Origin: Terasakiella pusilla DSM 6293
Lineage (GTDB): Bacteria > Pseudomonadota > Alphaproteobacteria > Rhodospirillales > Terasakiellaceae
DNA: 48,061 nt
Direction of reading: 5' to 3'
Assembly: GCF_000688235.1 (NCBI RefSeq)
Contig: NZ_JHYO01000030.1
Location: forward strand, 1 to 48,061
Below, piece after piece: positions 1 to 10,600 of this stretch (positions are counted from its first letter, which is position 1; each line of letters begins with the position of its first letter). The notes beneath the pieces were generated by a model that worked only from the letters and a program-made list of their open reading frames with translations, searched no databases and had not been told where the DNA came from. A program made the translations under genes and the position numbers.

Positions 1-256
1 TGAGAATAAGCTTGTCCAGCGTTAGTTCCGCAACCGCTTTCTTCAAGCGGGCGTTTTCCTGTTCTAAAGCTTTCATCTTTTTGGCCTGAGACGTTTTCAT
101 GCCGCCATATTGGTTGCGCCAACGATAATAGGTCTGTTCAGTCACACCGATTTTGCGAGCTGCGATAGCAATCGTATTGCCTTGGGCAATGATAACCTCG
201 GCTTCTCGAAGCTTCGTGATGATCTGCTCAGGCGTTGGTCGTTTCAGTTTTCCCAT
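1..256 (-). CDS. IS3-family transposase OrfA, N-terminal part
   Basis: Translation from the ATG at 256-254 gives at least 85 residues, continuing past the window edge. It starts MGKLKRPTPEQIITKLREAE and has the helix-turn-helix pattern of IS3 OrfA proteins: TPEQII, a helix with GNTIAIAARKIGVTEQTYY, then WRNQYGGMK. A leucine-zipper-like segment (ALEQENARLKKAVAEL) follows, as is usual for OrfA. In the family OrfA binds the element ends and is fused to OrfB by -1 frameshifting to give the active transposase. A GGAGAA ribosome site precedes the ATG. Confidence 0.85.
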   Translation of the reverse strand, partial: MGKLKRPTPEQIITKLREAEVIIAQGNTIAIAARKIGVTEQTYYRWRNQYGGMKTSQAKKMKALEQENARLKKAVAELTLDKLIL

Positions 257-340
257 GTCTTTTCTCCTTATCCATGGATTTGAATAAGCCAGAAAAACTA
301 ACATTTCGTGTGGATCACTTTTTGGGGGCTACGCCACCAT
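1..340 (-). mobile_element. IS3-family insertion sequence, partial (cut by window start)
   Basis: The first ~340 bases look like the leading end of an IS3-family element read on the minus strand. It holds the start of an OrfA-type transposase and about 80 bases of upstream sequence. The outer terminal repeat should lie near 310-340, where the minus strand reads CCCCCAAAAAGTGATCC; the exact end cannot be fixed without the other terminus or a target duplication. OrfB would lie outside the window. Confidence 0.75.
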
Positions 341-441
341 GCCTATGTATGTCCCGTTTGGGATGATTATACATAATTGTATAGCTAATTTATTTACATA
401 AATGTAGCGCAAATTTCTCCTGAGGTCTTAAAAAAGACGTT

Positions 442-2214
442 TTAGTGATAGAGGCTGCGTAATTTCTCACCATATTGAGCTTTGATGATGTGCCGACGGA
501 TTTTAAGGGTCGGCGTCATTTGCTCGTTTTCGATGGTGAAGGGATCGGATGTCAGCACGAATTTGCGCACTTTTTCAATGTTGGACAGGTGGCTGTTGAC
601 CCGACTAACCGCTTTGTTGATGTCTTTTATAAAGTCCGGGTTTTTGACAATTTCGGCATAGTCGGCAGGCAAGTCGCGTGCCTGTGCCCAATTCTGGCAA
701 AATTCTTCATCCGGCACGATCAGGGCGACAAGGTGAGGGCGTTGGTCACCAAAGACCATGGATTGTGCGATTTCCGGTTCCAGACTGAGGAAGCCTTCAA
801 TCCGTTGCGGGGAAATATTGTCACCACCGGAATTGACGATGATATCTTTTTTACGATCGGTAATTTGCAGATACCCATCGTCATCCAGAAATCCGATATC
901 ACCCGTATGTAACCATCCATCCTTGATGGCTTCGTCAGTGGCTTTTTTATTGTGCCAGTACCCCAGCATCACCAAGTCACCGCGCACCAAAATCTCCCCG
1001 TCAGAGGCAATTTTGATCTCGGTATTCGCAAGGGCGGGGCCAACGGTATGCATTTTGATTTGTTTGGGGGAGTTAACGCTGATGACTGGTCCGCTTTCCG
1101 TTTGACCATAGCCTTGAAAGATATCAATCCCTAGCCCTTGGAAGAACAGGCCGACTTCTGTATTTAACGGACCACCGCCAGACACCATGGCTTTCAGGCG
1201 ACCACCGAAGCGTTGTTTCACCTTGCGACGCACAAGTATATCCAGCAACTTGTTCTGGATCGTGCCTATCAGACCAAGCGGTTCCCCCAGATGGGCTTTG
1301 CTGCCCAGTTCCACGGTTTTATAAAACATTTTGGCTTTCAGGCCGCCTGCTTTTTCCACACCATTGAGGATACGCAGCCGCATCATTTCATAAAGGCGCG
1401 GAACAGCGGTCATGAGGGTTGGATGACATTCCGCCATGTTATTGACCAGTTTGTCGGCCCCTTCGGCATAGTAAATCTGCGCCCCCAACATTATGGGCCA
1501 CATCAAGCCGGCTGTATGTTCATAAGAATGCGAAAGGGGCAGGAAAGAGAGAAAAACTTCGTCATCCAGCCCGATATCTTCCAGTACCTTTTTTGCGCCG
1601 AAGCAGTTGTGAAGGATGGAACGATGGGGCAGCAATACCCCCTTGGGCGTGCCACCTGTGCCGGAAGTATAGATGACGCAGGCGGCCTCATCGCGGCTGA
1701 TCTCGCGCGCGGTTTCAACGATTTGATTGCCTGTCGTTGTGGCTGAGGCGATCAGCTCATCCCATTGATAGACCGGATGGGACAGTTCCTGGCGTAGGTC
1801 AAGGGGTTCAACAGACAAAACAAATTCAATGTCAGAGGCTTCGTGGGTTGCGGGCAAAAGCTGGCGGGCAAGGCGCTGGGTGGACACAATCGCCGCTTTG
1901 GCCTGCGAGTTGTTGAGGATATGCTTATGATCGCTCAATGTATTGGTTGTGTAGGTCGGCACCGTAATGGCACCCGCCGCCATGATGGCGAGGTCAGCCA
2001 ACGCCCATTCTGATCTGTTTTCGGAGACAAGAACAACACGGTCGCCTTTATTGACGCCTTTTTCCTGTAACGCACAGGCGAGGGAAATGACCGTGGAGGC
2101 AGCATCTTGCCAGTTGATCGATTGATAGTTGCCATCAACTTTCTGCCAGAGAAAGGGTTTTGTCCCCAATCGCTCTGCCTGATCGAAAAACATGGTCACA
2201 AGATTTTCTGCCAT
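442..2214 (-). CDS. Long-chain fatty-acid--CoA ligase (AMP-forming)
   Basis: Predicted 590-residue acyl-CoA synthetase of the FadD15/long-chain ACS type. It would activate fatty acids to acyl-CoA via an acyl-adenylate, for beta-oxidation or lipid synthesis. The AMP-binding P-loop motif YTSGTGGTPKGV, the GYGQTES adenylate-binding motif, HTGDIG and the hinge TDRKKDIIV are all present, in family order. An in-frame upstream extension exists, but the ATG at 2214 (MAENLVTMFF) is preceded by AAGGGAAA at good spacing and matches the usual N-terminus, so it is preferred. The gene diverges from pepF. It appears monocistronic, and the IS3 fragment lies downstream. Confidence 0.92.
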   Translation of the reverse strand: MAENLVTMFFDQAERLGTKPFLWQKVDGNYQSINWQDAASTVISLACALQEKGVNKGDRVVLVSENRSEWALADLAIMAAGAITVPTYTTNTLSDHKHILNNSQAKAAIVSTQRLARQLLPATHEASDIEFVLSVEPLDLRQELSHPVYQWDELIASATTTGNQIVETAREISRDEAACVIYTSGTGGTPKGVLLPHRSILHNCFGAKKVLEDIGLDDEVFLSFLPLSHSYEHTAGLMWPIMLGAQIYYAEGADKLVNNMAECHPTLMTAVPRLYEMMRLRILNGVEKAGGLKAKMFYKTVELGSKAHLGEPLGLIGTIQNKLLDILVRRKVKQRFGGRLKAMVSGGGPLNTEVGLFFQGLGIDIFQGYGQTESGPVISVNSPKQIKMHTVGPALANTEIKIASDGEILVRGDLVMLGYWHNKKATDEAIKDGWLHTGDIGFLDDDGYLQITDRKKDIIVNSGGDNISPQRIEGFLSLEPEIAQSMVFGDQRPHLVALIVPDEEFCQNWAQARDLPADYAEIVKNPDFIKDINKAVSRVNSHLSNIEKVRKFVLTSDPFTIENEQMTPTLKIRRHIIKAQYGEKLRSLYH

Positions 2215-2304
2215 TAGATTTCCCTTAACGCGGTTGACATCATTGTGTTGAACGGACAATTCTAGCCTCAAACCTGTTTAATCAGCAAAGTGAAAAGATA
2301 AAAA

Positions 2305-4080
2305 ATGACAACACAATCAGCAGAAAACCTCCCTACATGGGATTTGACGCACCTTTACAGCGCACCGGACGGCGAAGATCTGAAAGCCGATCTGCAAAAA
2401 GGTCGCGCGATGGCGGAAAGTTTTGCGGCCACCTATCAAGGGAAACTGGCTGAACTGGACGGTAAAAATTTTGCACAGTCCTTAAAAGATTTTGAGGCGC
2501 TGGAAGATGTGCTCGGCCGCATTGTGAGCTATGCACAATTGCTGTATGCGGGGGACAATACGGATGGCAAAATCGCCCAGTTTTACCAAAATATGCAGGA
2601 AGAGATCACCAACCTGTCCAGCTTGATCCTGTTTTATACGTTGGAGATCAACAAGTTAGATGATGCGGTTCTGGAAGACCTGTTGAAAGACGAGGCGGCT
2701 GGGGCGTATCGTTCTTGGATCATGGATGTGCGCGTCCATCGCCCTTACCAACTAAGCGACGAGATGGAAAAGCTGTTGATGGAAAAATCCGTCAGCGGCA
2801 AACGTGCCTGGAACCGCCTGTTCGATGAAACCATGGCGGGCTTGCGTTTTCCCTTTCAGGGGGAAGAGGTTACGAATTCTGAAATCCTCGATAAAATGTC
2901 TTCCAGTGATGGGGCGGTTCGTAAAGAAGCCGCAAAATCTTTCGGCAAGGTCTTGGGGGATAATATCCGTTTGTTCTCCCTGATCACCAACACCTTGGCA
3001 AAAGACAAAGCGACGGAAGATCAATGGCGTGGGCTGGAACGTCCAATTTCGGCACGTAACCTGTCGAACCTTGTGGAAGACGAAGTGGTGGACGCGCTGA
3101 TCACGTCGGTGAAAGAGTCCTATGGGGATTTGTCTCACCGTTATTATGCGCTAAAGGCCAAGTGGTTTGGCGTGGATCAAATGGATTATTGGGACCGCAA
3201 CGCCCCCCTGCCGGAAGATGATGATCGCCAAATCCCGTGGTCGGAAGCACAAGAAACCGTGTTGAAAGCCTACGGCGCGTTTGATGGCAATATGGCTGAT
3301 ATTGCCAAACGCTTCTTTGAGGAAAGCTGGATTGATGTCCCTCCGCGTGCAGGTAAGGACAGCGGTGCGTTTGCCCATCCGGTGACACCCTCTGCACACC
3401 CTTATGTTTTGCTGAACTATCATGGCAAAACACGTGACGTCATGACCTTGGCGCACGAACTGGGCCATGGGGTGCATCAGGTCTTGGCGGCAAAACAAGG
3501 GGCCTTGATGGCTGACACGCCGCTGACCTTGGCAGAAACAGCTTCTGTTTTTGGGGAAATGCTGACCTTCCGTTCCATGCTGGATAACGAAACCGATGAG
3601 AAACGCCGCCGCATCATGTTGGCAGGCAAAGTCGAAGATATGCTCAACACGGTTGTGCGTCAGGTGGCTTTCTGTGATTTTGAACGCCGTGTGCATGACG
3701 AGCGTAAAAAAGGTGAACTTACCGCTGAACGTCTGGGCGAAATCTGGATGGAGGTTCAGAGCGAAAGCCTAGGCTCTGCCTTCCGTTTTGATGAGGAATA
3801 TCAGCATTACTGGGCCTATATTCCGCACTTTATCCATACGCCGTTTTATGTCTACGCCTATGCCTTTGGCGATTGTCTGGTGAATTCCCTGTATGATGTG
3901 TTCCAAAACGGTCATGAAGGTTTCCAACAGAAGTATCTGGATATGTTAAGCGCGGGCGGCACCAAACGTCATAAGGAACTGCTGGCACCTTTTGGTCTGG
4001 ATGCATCCGATCCTGACTTCTGGAAGCGCGGCTTGAAAGTGATTTCCGGCTTTATTGATGAGTTGGAAAACGTGCTTTAA
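2305..4080 (+). CDS. pepF: M3-family oligoendopeptidase F
   Basis: A 591-residue zinc metallopeptidase of the M3 (thimet/PepF) family, predicted to degrade short peptides in the cytoplasm. The zinc site HELGH (H384, E385, H388) sits in LAHELGHGVHQ, and the downstream glutamate ligand lies in the helix TLAETASVFGE about 25 residues later. The N-terminal half is the helical PepF N-domain. Length matches the family. No signal peptide is seen. The ribosome site is weak (only an A-rich stretch before the ATG). The gene is followed by a terminator and diverges from the acyl-CoA ligase gene. Confidence 0.93.
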   Translation: MTTQSAENLPTWDLTHLYSAPDGEDLKADLQKGRAMAESFAATYQGKLAELDGKNFAQSLKDFEALEDVLGRIVSYAQLLYAGDNTDGKIAQFYQNMQEEITNLSSLILFYTLEINKLDDAVLEDLLKDEAAGAYRSWIMDVRVHRPYQLSDEMEKLLMEKSVSGKRAWNRLFDETMAGLRFPFQGEEVTNSEILDKMSSSDGAVRKEAAKSFGKVLGDNIRLFSLITNTLAKDKATEDQWRGLERPISARNLSNLVEDEVVDALITSVKESYGDLSHRYYALKAKWFGVDQMDYWDRNAPLPEDDDRQIPWSEAQETVLKAYGAFDGNMADIAKRFFEESWIDVPPRAGKDSGAFAHPVTPSAHPYVLLNYHGKTRDVMTLAHELGHGVHQVLAAKQGALMADTPLTLAETASVFGEMLTFRSMLDNETDEKRRRIMLAGKVEDMLNTVVRQVAFCDFERRVHDERKKGELTAERLGEIWMEVQSESLGSAFRFDEEYQHYWAYIPHFIHTPFYVYAYAFGDCLVNSLYDVFQNGHEGFQQKYLDMLSAGGTKRHKELLAPFGLDASDPDFWKRGLKVISGFIDELENVL

Positions 4081-4093
4081 AAGCTCATAAAAG

Positions 4094-4121
4094 AAAGGGG
4101 AACCAGACGGCTCCCCTTTTT
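4094..4121. terminator. Bidirectional intrinsic terminator between pepF and the DUF3572 gene
   Basis: AAAGGGGA pairs with TCCCCTTT around a ten-base loop, followed by a T run on the plus strand. On the minus strand the hairpin is also followed by T-rich sequence, so it can end both convergent genes. Confidence 0.85.
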
Positions 4122-4130
4122 CGTTTATCG

Positions 4131-4409
4131 TTATCCGTCCCAGAGGTTCTCCCCACCGGGTAGCGCGCGGCGCGCGCGGATGACATCTTCCGGGGCGATT
4201 TTAATTTCCTCGCAGAAATCCAGCAGGCTCCCTTCGTCTGAGAGCAGAAAGTCCAATATCCCTGCAAGAAAGGCCGGGTCACCGATTTGTTCTTTGAGAT
4301 CATCTACCCCCATACCGCTTTGCGCCATGAGGGCGTTTAGGCAATAGTCATGGGCACCGATATAGGTGATCCCTTGAAGGGCGATAATCTCGGCTTGTTC
4401 TTGCTTCAC
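4131..4409 (-). CDS. DUF3572 family protein
   Basis: A 92-residue acidic, mostly helical protein recognised as the alphaproteobacterial DUF3572 family (internal segment ITYIGAHDYCLNAL; C-terminus LPGGENLWDG). Its function is not known. Its ATG overlaps the stop of the upstream receiver/HD-GYP gene by four bases (ATGA), so the two are almost certainly co-translated. In other alphaproteobacteria DUF3572 genes are often found beside response-regulator genes, which fits this arrangement. It has no membrane segment and no obvious catalytic motif. Confidence 0.8.
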   Translation of the reverse strand: MKQEQAEIIALQGITYIGAHDYCLNALMAQSGMGVDDLKEQIGDPAFLAGILDFLLSDEGSLLDFCEEIKIAPEDVIRARRALPGGENLWDG

Positions 4410-5500
4410 GAATGGGCGCTTTCGTCGGTTTCCAGCTGATCTTGGTGCTGTTCACGGATCGACAGGACCTGCGGCAGAATTTCAAGGAAGATGGGCACAA
4501 GCTTTGGGTCAAAGTGGGACCCCGCATTGTCTTTAATGTATTCGATAGCTTCGTCAATCGACCATGCGTTTTTATATGGGCGCCATGAGGTGAGCGCATC
4601 AAACACATCACAGATGGCAGCGATGCGACCTTCGATGGGGATGTCTTCACCTTTTAAGCCATTGGGGTAGCCGCTGCCGTCCCATTTTTCATGGTGGCTT
4701 AGCGCAATGGTGCGGGCCAGCTGAACCATTTCAGACTCGTTATCCGCCAGAATATCGGCACCCAACTTAGCATGGCTTTGCATTGTTTCCCATTCTTCCG
4801 GTGTGAGTTTACCGGGCTTGAGGAGAATATTATCGGGGATGCCGATTTTACCCACATCATGCATGGGGCTGGCGTACAGGATCAGTTCTGCACGGCGCGC
4901 CGAGAAACCTGCTGCCAAGGCCAGGGCCTGACAGCTTTTGGACATGCGGATGACATGTTCGCCGGTTTCGTTGTCGCGATATTCGCCTGCGCGCCCCAGA
5001 CAGCGGATGATATCAAGCTGGGATTTGCGTAATTCTGCAGTGGCTTCGTTGACTTTTTCTTCCAACAGGTGACTGTAGTCTTTCTGCTGTTTATAGAGGT
5101 AACGGATTTCCAGTGAATTATGGATACGTTGCAGCACTTCGGCATGTTGAAAGGGTTTGGTGACGAAATCACGCGCACCGAGATCAAGGGAGCGCAAACG
5201 TGTTTCCATATCCGTTTGGGCGGTCAGGACGAGGACGGGCAGATAGTCATCTGCGTCGTGCAGTTCCTTCAATTGTTCCATGACCTGAAAACCGTTGAGG
5301 CGTGGCATCTGGATATCCAGCAAAATCAGGTCATATTCATTTTCCTGATGAAGTGGCTTTACCTGCGTCGGGTCGGTGGTGCTGGAAACGTTGTGATAAT
5401 CTTCCTGCTGGAGCAAGGCTTCCAGCAACAAAACATTTGAGGGGTTGTCGTCAACGACAAGTATGCGTGATTCTTTTAGTATTTTTACGTCAACAGCCAT
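4406..5500 (-). CDS. Response regulator with HD-GYP domain (predicted c-di-GMP phosphodiesterase)
   Basis: 364 residues with the chosen start. An N-terminal receiver domain (residues ~10-130) has the acidic pair D17/D18 and phosphoacceptor D62 (LLDIQMP). A linker helix is followed by an HD-GYP domain with H214-D215 (HDVGKIGIPD), the paired histidines in SHHEKWDG and G277-Y278-P279. HD-GYP proteins of the RpfG type hydrolyse cyclic di-GMP; all visible metal-binding motifs are intact, so activity is likely. The start at MAVDVKILKE is chosen over an upstream in-frame ATG because GGGGAG lies at proper distance before it. The DUF3572 gene is coupled downstream, and a PAS histidine kinase gene lies 126 bp upstream on the same strand, making it the probable cognate kinase. 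Confidence 0.93.
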   Translation of the reverse strand: MAVDVKILKESRILVVDDNPSNVLLLEALLQQEDYHNVSSTTDPTQVKPLHQENEYDLILLDIQMPRLNGFQVMEQLKELHDADDYLPVLVLTAQTDMETRLRSLDLGARDFVTKPFQHAEVLQRIHNSLEIRYLYKQQKDYSHLLEEKVNEATAELRKSQLDIIRCLGRAGEYRDNETGEHVIRMSKSCQALALAAGFSARRAELILYASPMHDVGKIGIPDNILLKPGKLTPEEWETMQSHAKLGADILADNESEMVQLARTIALSHHEKWDGSGYPNGLKGEDIPIEGRIAAICDVFDALTSWRPYKNAWSIDEAIEYIKDNAGSHFDPKLVPIFLEILPQVLSIREQHQDQLETDESAHS

Positions 5501-5626
5501 TATTAGGCTCCCCGCCATAGTCAACTTTCACAAGGTTAACATGTTTTTAGCATATCTCTATTCTGTTTGACAAAGAACTTTATGAGATTTTTCACTACTT
5601 TTGATTTAGGCAATGTGCTGATTAAT

Positions 5627-7525
5627 TTAACTTTTGCGCCTATTTAGGGAGGGAACAAGAAGAGGAGTGCTTTCATCGGTCAGGGGAAATTCGATCCAGA
5701 ACTCGCTGCCTTCGTCCTCAATACTGCTAAAGCCGATCTCACCGCCCATTAAATCACAGAGGTGTTTCGACAACGTCAGTCCAAGGCCCGTGCCTTCTAT
5801 CCCTTCTGTATGGACACTCAGGCGGTTGAAGGGTTCAAAGACCCGTTTGCCTTCAGATTGGGAAATGCCGCGCCCGGTATCGCGTACCCGCAAGCGGGCG
5901 CGCTGATGGGGCGCTTCTTCACACAGGATAAAGATGCGGCCGTTGTCTTTATTGTATTTTACCGCATTTGATAGCAGATGCAGGACAATTTGTTGTAGTC
6001 TGGCGTGATCCACAATGATGTAAAGCGGTGTTTCAGATGTGGTCTCAAACGTGATGGAGATGTTCTTTTCGTCCGCATGGGATTGGGTCAATTGAATGCA
6101 ATTATCAATAATGTCACGTAAATCGATGGTTTGCAGGGATAGGGTAATTTGCCCGTTTTCGATTGCAGATATATCGATTGCCTCGTTCACCAGTTTGAGC
6201 AAGTGGTCCCCTGCTTTAAACATATGATCAATAAAGGTGAGCTGTTGATCGTTCAGATTATCTGTGCGGTTTTGCTTCAGGATTTGGGCAAAGCCTAAAA
6301 TCGCGTTGAGCGGAGTGCGCAGTTCATGGCTCATGATTGACAGGAACCGTGATTTGGCACGGCTTGTTTTTTCAATATCGTTAATGGCCTGATGCAAGGC
6401 AGCTTCGGCAGCGACACGGTCGGTGATGTCATCAAAGACGATCACTTTATGATTGCGACCCGTGTTATCTTCAATGTTGTTGACGTTATATTTGACGGGG
6501 AGGGGAAGACCGGATTTTGTGACCATTTCAGTTTCTCCACTGGCTTTGGTGGAGTGTAACAGGTCGAGAGCGTCCGTTTTGTCCAGCATGAGGTCGCTGA
6601 AAGGGGTTTGGACCAGTTCCGTTGCATCAAACCCCAGCAGGCGGGCGGCGGCCGGATTGATATATTCAATCAGATTATCTTCGTTCACTTCAAGGATACC
6701 AGCACCGGCGGAGCTGAGGATCAATTCATTATGTCTGCTGAGCTTTTCGATCTGGGCTTCGGCTTTGCGCAGTTTTGTCAGGTCGTGGACCCAACTGAAA
6801 ATGCGTTCTTTTTCTTTAAGCTTGATAATTCGGGAGGTGACAAGAACGGGAAAGGCGCTCCCATCTTTGCGCTTTCCCCAAAAATGGAAGGTGGACGTTG
6901 TATTGGCAGCCTTGAGAGTCTTGATAAAAAAACTGCGGTCATTGATGTCGAAGTAAAAGTCCGTGGTGTGGATTGACTGCATGTCGTCTTTATCGTAGCC
7001 GAACATTTCGATCATGCGGGAGTTAATAAAACGGAGTGTCCCGTCCATATTCACCAGCATAGCCCCGACAGGGCTGAGTTCGAGAAAGCTTTTAAATTCC
7101 TGGTCTTTGTCCTGCAGGTCGACCTTGGCTTGATGGGCTTCGGTGACATCGCGGTAGGTGGACATGAAACCGCCTTCAGCCAGCGGTGTATCGGTGATGG
7201 ACAGGACTTGACCGTTGGGACGTTTACGCAGGAAGGTGCGGGCCTTTATGTTGCGAGCATCATCAAGGCGTTCTTGTAATCGGGCAGCTTTATCGCCGGG
7301 ACCGTATTCTTCCCGGTCAATGTTATATTCAACTAGGGCGGCAAAGGCCAGTCCGGGTTGGACGAGATCGGGCGGGTAGTCGTACAGATCGCGGAAGGTC
7401 TGATTGACATACGCCAAGGTCAGGTCTTTGTCAAAAATACAGATCCCTTGGTCAAGACTGTCAAGAGCTTGCACAAGAAAAGGGCTATTTTGCAAACTTA
7501 GGCTGTGCAATGGCGCGTTGGTCAT
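5627..7525 (-). CDS. Multi-PAS sensor histidine kinase
   Basis: 632 residues with no clear membrane segment, so probably a cytoplasmic sensor. Three PAS-type sensor regions lie in series: ~20-125, ending in a PAC-like ITDTPLAEGGFMSTYRDVTE; ~140-260, ending in IFSWVHDLTKLRKAE; and ~265-380, ending in DDITDRVAAEAAL. The HisKA dimerisation box follows, with H400 in IMSHELRTPLNAILGFAQ, then a HATPase_c domain with N box LLSNAVKYNKDNG, G1 DTGRGIS and GTGLGLTLSKHL. There is no receiver of its own. The HD-GYP response regulator downstream on the same strand is the natural partner. Confidence 0.92.
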   Translation of the reverse strand: MTNAPLHSLSLQNSPFLVQALDSLDQGICIFDKDLTLAYVNQTFRDLYDYPPDLVQPGLAFAALVEYNIDREEYGPGDKAARLQERLDDARNIKARTFLRKRPNGQVLSITDTPLAEGGFMSTYRDVTEAHQAKVDLQDKDQEFKSFLELSPVGAMLVNMDGTLRFINSRMIEMFGYDKDDMQSIHTTDFYFDINDRSFFIKTLKAANTTSTFHFWGKRKDGSAFPVLVTSRIIKLKEKERIFSWVHDLTKLRKAEAQIEKLSRHNELILSSAGAGILEVNEDNLIEYINPAAARLLGFDATELVQTPFSDLMLDKTDALDLLHSTKASGETEMVTKSGLPLPVKYNVNNIEDNTGRNHKVIVFDDITDRVAAEAALHQAINDIEKTSRAKSRFLSIMSHELRTPLNAILGFAQILKQNRTDNLNDQQLTFIDHMFKAGDHLLKLVNEAIDISAIENGQITLSLQTIDLRDIIDNCIQLTQSHADEKNISITFETTSETPLYIIVDHARLQQIVLHLLSNAVKYNKDNGRIFILCEEAPHQRARLRVRDTGRGISQSEGKRVFEPFNRLSVHTEGIEGTGLGLTLSKHLCDLMGGEIGFSSIEDEGSEFWIEFPLTDESTPLLVPSLNRRKS

Positions 7526-7631
7526 GTCTGCCCACTTATATTACTTTGATCGTTTCCAAGAAGGTAATCAAGTTTATATAAATGGGCAAGTTTGAAGACA
7601 AAACAAGCCGGGTTAAATTAATTCACTGAGC

Positions 7632-10600
7632 TTAGGCCGGATCAATATATGTGCCTGATCGGACCTGTACATGCGCCGTTGACTCGCCATTGTTGTAACT
7701 GTAGGTCGTGTAGCCTTCGCCGGATTGGCTGATTTCCCATAGCTCTGAATCTGCGAATGTCAGGCTGTCATTATCACCGATGGTGATGGTCAGATGGTTT
7801 TCGTCGGTCATGTCCCTCACGCTGTCGCCAGACAGGATAAGATCGTTTGCGGACAGGTCGCTTAATAAATCGATTTTTTCAATGGAGCTAAGGGTCAGAT
7901 TATCATTGATCAGATCAGGGTCGAAACCTGCTTCAATCAACAGCGTATCATATCCTTCACCACCATCAATTGTCAGGTTGCCAGACTGGATGGCAATGAT
8001 GTCATCCCCGTAATAGTCAAAGGTATATTCAGGCACATTGACGGTTTGTGTTGTGGTTGCTGTATCCTGCCCATCGGTGGAGGTAACAGAGGCCGTCAGG
8101 TCGAAGTTGTCCTGATCCTCTGGCACACGCAAGGTGATACTTTCCAGACTTTTGCCAGACAGGATTGCCGTGCCGTCCGTGACAGAATAGGACTCGTTAT
8201 CAACCAACAGGATGACACCATCGGGGATACCGGACAGGGTGACGTCAGACAAAGATTCTGATCCATCACTGTCGGCAGTGCTGGCATCCAAATTAACCGG
8301 GATATCAACATAGTTTGCCGATGCGGTCGGTTTTTCGAAGGTGACAGAGTTAATCAAGAAGTCATCGTCTTTTGAATCCGCGGAAAAGACGATACGGTCA
8401 AAACTTACGTTGTCATCCGCTGTGATGGTATAGGCCGGATCAATCTTGTCTGTGAGGCCGTCTTTGGTCCCGACACCTACAAGCTGATCACCTTTATATA
8501 AAGCATAGGCTGCTGTCTCACTTTGTGCGAGCCATGAGAAAGCGACATTTACTGACGTTATCGGGTTGTCAAAGTCGATCACTAACAGTTCTTTGAAGCC
8601 ATCGTGACCAATTTCCTTTGTATCGCCGGAGGTTGCACCACTGACACCAAAGCCGATGGGGTCTTTATCATCGGTCTGCAGGGCGACGTTATCTACCGTT
8701 TCCGTCGGTGTTTGTTGGGACACGCCGGTGACAGTATAGCCATTGCCCGTTTGCGTGGCGTTATCGACGGTGATCGTCACTTGTGTCCCGCCTTCGATGG
8801 TTTTGGCCGACCCTGTACCTAAGGATAAAGTCAGGTTTGGGGCGTCTGCATCGGGTGTGACTGTCATAGTGACGGTGGCGGTTGTGGTTGCCCCATCGTC
8901 GTCTGTGACGATGTAGGAGAAGGTATCTTCCCCGCTGTAATCATCATCTGCGGTGTAGACGATCTGGTTGTCGACAATGGAGATATCGCCGATATATTCC
9001 CCAAAGATGCCCGTAATTGTGCCGCCATCAAGGAGGGTATCGTTGGCGAGGACATCGATGGTCAGGCTGTCACCTTCCACAACGCTTGCGGCATCATCCG
9101 TCAGACTGTTGTTCGCATCACTAAAGTAAATCCAAGCAGATGCGGATGTGCTGTCTGTTCCGTCGGTGACGCTAAAGGTAATGCTTTGACCACCGTCTTC
9201 GCTGGAGTTAATGATCCAGCGCCTTTCGCCGGTTTCGGGATCATCCGTTGTCGCTGTTACGGTGACAATATCATTGCTGATGATGCTTTCAATACTCAGG
9301 CTGTCGCCGTCAATATCACTGGCGTTGGACAGGAGCTGGCTTTCTGTGATGATATAGTCAGTGCCTTCTGTGCCAGATGGCAGCTCGGCCCCCCCGACAT
9401 CAGGTGCGTCATTCACGGGATTGACCGTTAGGGTTGCGGTTGTGCTTTTGGACGTATTCCCGTCAGAAATGTCATAAGAGAAGACGACGTCACCATTGTA
9501 GTTATCGTCCGGCACATAATACCATGCTGGTTCTCTGGACTCGCCTTGCATGAGTTGGACAGAGCCGCCACCGGATAGAATGATCAGGTTTTCAATGGTC
9601 ATGGGATCATTGTCAGGATCAGAAGCATTCCCGAGCAACTGGCTGAGCGTGATTTCAATCGGTGTATCTTCGTCGGTTGAAAGGGTCACGTCCGCATCGG
9701 GGATCGGAGTGTAGTTGATATCCTCAACCAGTTGGTCATTTTCGATCGCGTTTTTAGCCGTTTCAGCAAAATCGGTTGCTTCACGTTGGGTTTGTGATGT
9801 GACGGCAAACAGATCATCGCCCGTTTTCCCTGCGTCAATGGCAGCATCAATTTTACTATTGGACTGACTGATCTGTGCGGCAGCGGCATCCACGTTATCG
9901 GTGACTTTACTGGTGTCGATGACAACGCCAGTGTTTGCCGTAATCTGGTTAGCAGTGTCTGTAATGACGGATTTCAGGTCGTAAGGGTCGCTCAGGTCAA
10001 AGGTGACTTGAGGATCATTGTCGGCAGCAATGATTTTCTCAGCGATGGTTTTGAAGATCTCTTTCGCCGCATCGGAACTGTCGAGATCCGTCGAGGCCCC
10101 TTCCAGGATATAGCCAGCCTGAATAATGATGTTTTGAATTTGCACGCCGACAGCCGCTAGCTCAGAATAGATGGTGGTGTTGCTTCCACTTGTCGCAAGG
10201 GCAACCGGGTCATCTTCTAGCAGGTTGATACTTTCATCTAGCCCAAATATCGCCTTTAACTGGCTTTCGCTTACACCGTTTGCCATGAGGGTGGTCAGGG
10301 GCGAGATAACACTGGCGCCACCGCTTAACGGGGCTTGCAGGGAGCCATAGAAGGCTTCGCCTGTGGATTTATCTGTCCCGCCAACAACGGAAATGATGTA
10401 ATCGGTTTCTGATGCGGGTATATCAACACTGAGGGTGAAGTTGCCGTTTTCATCAGTTAGGGTAACGGTATATTCCTCATTAGGATCAAGGACGCCGTCT
10501 TTATTAAAATCAACAAAGACTTTGGCATTTTGCAGATAGCCGTCAACAGCGACCCCGTTGTAAGAGACTTCGACGGGGGTAGGATCTGTGCCTAGGTCGT

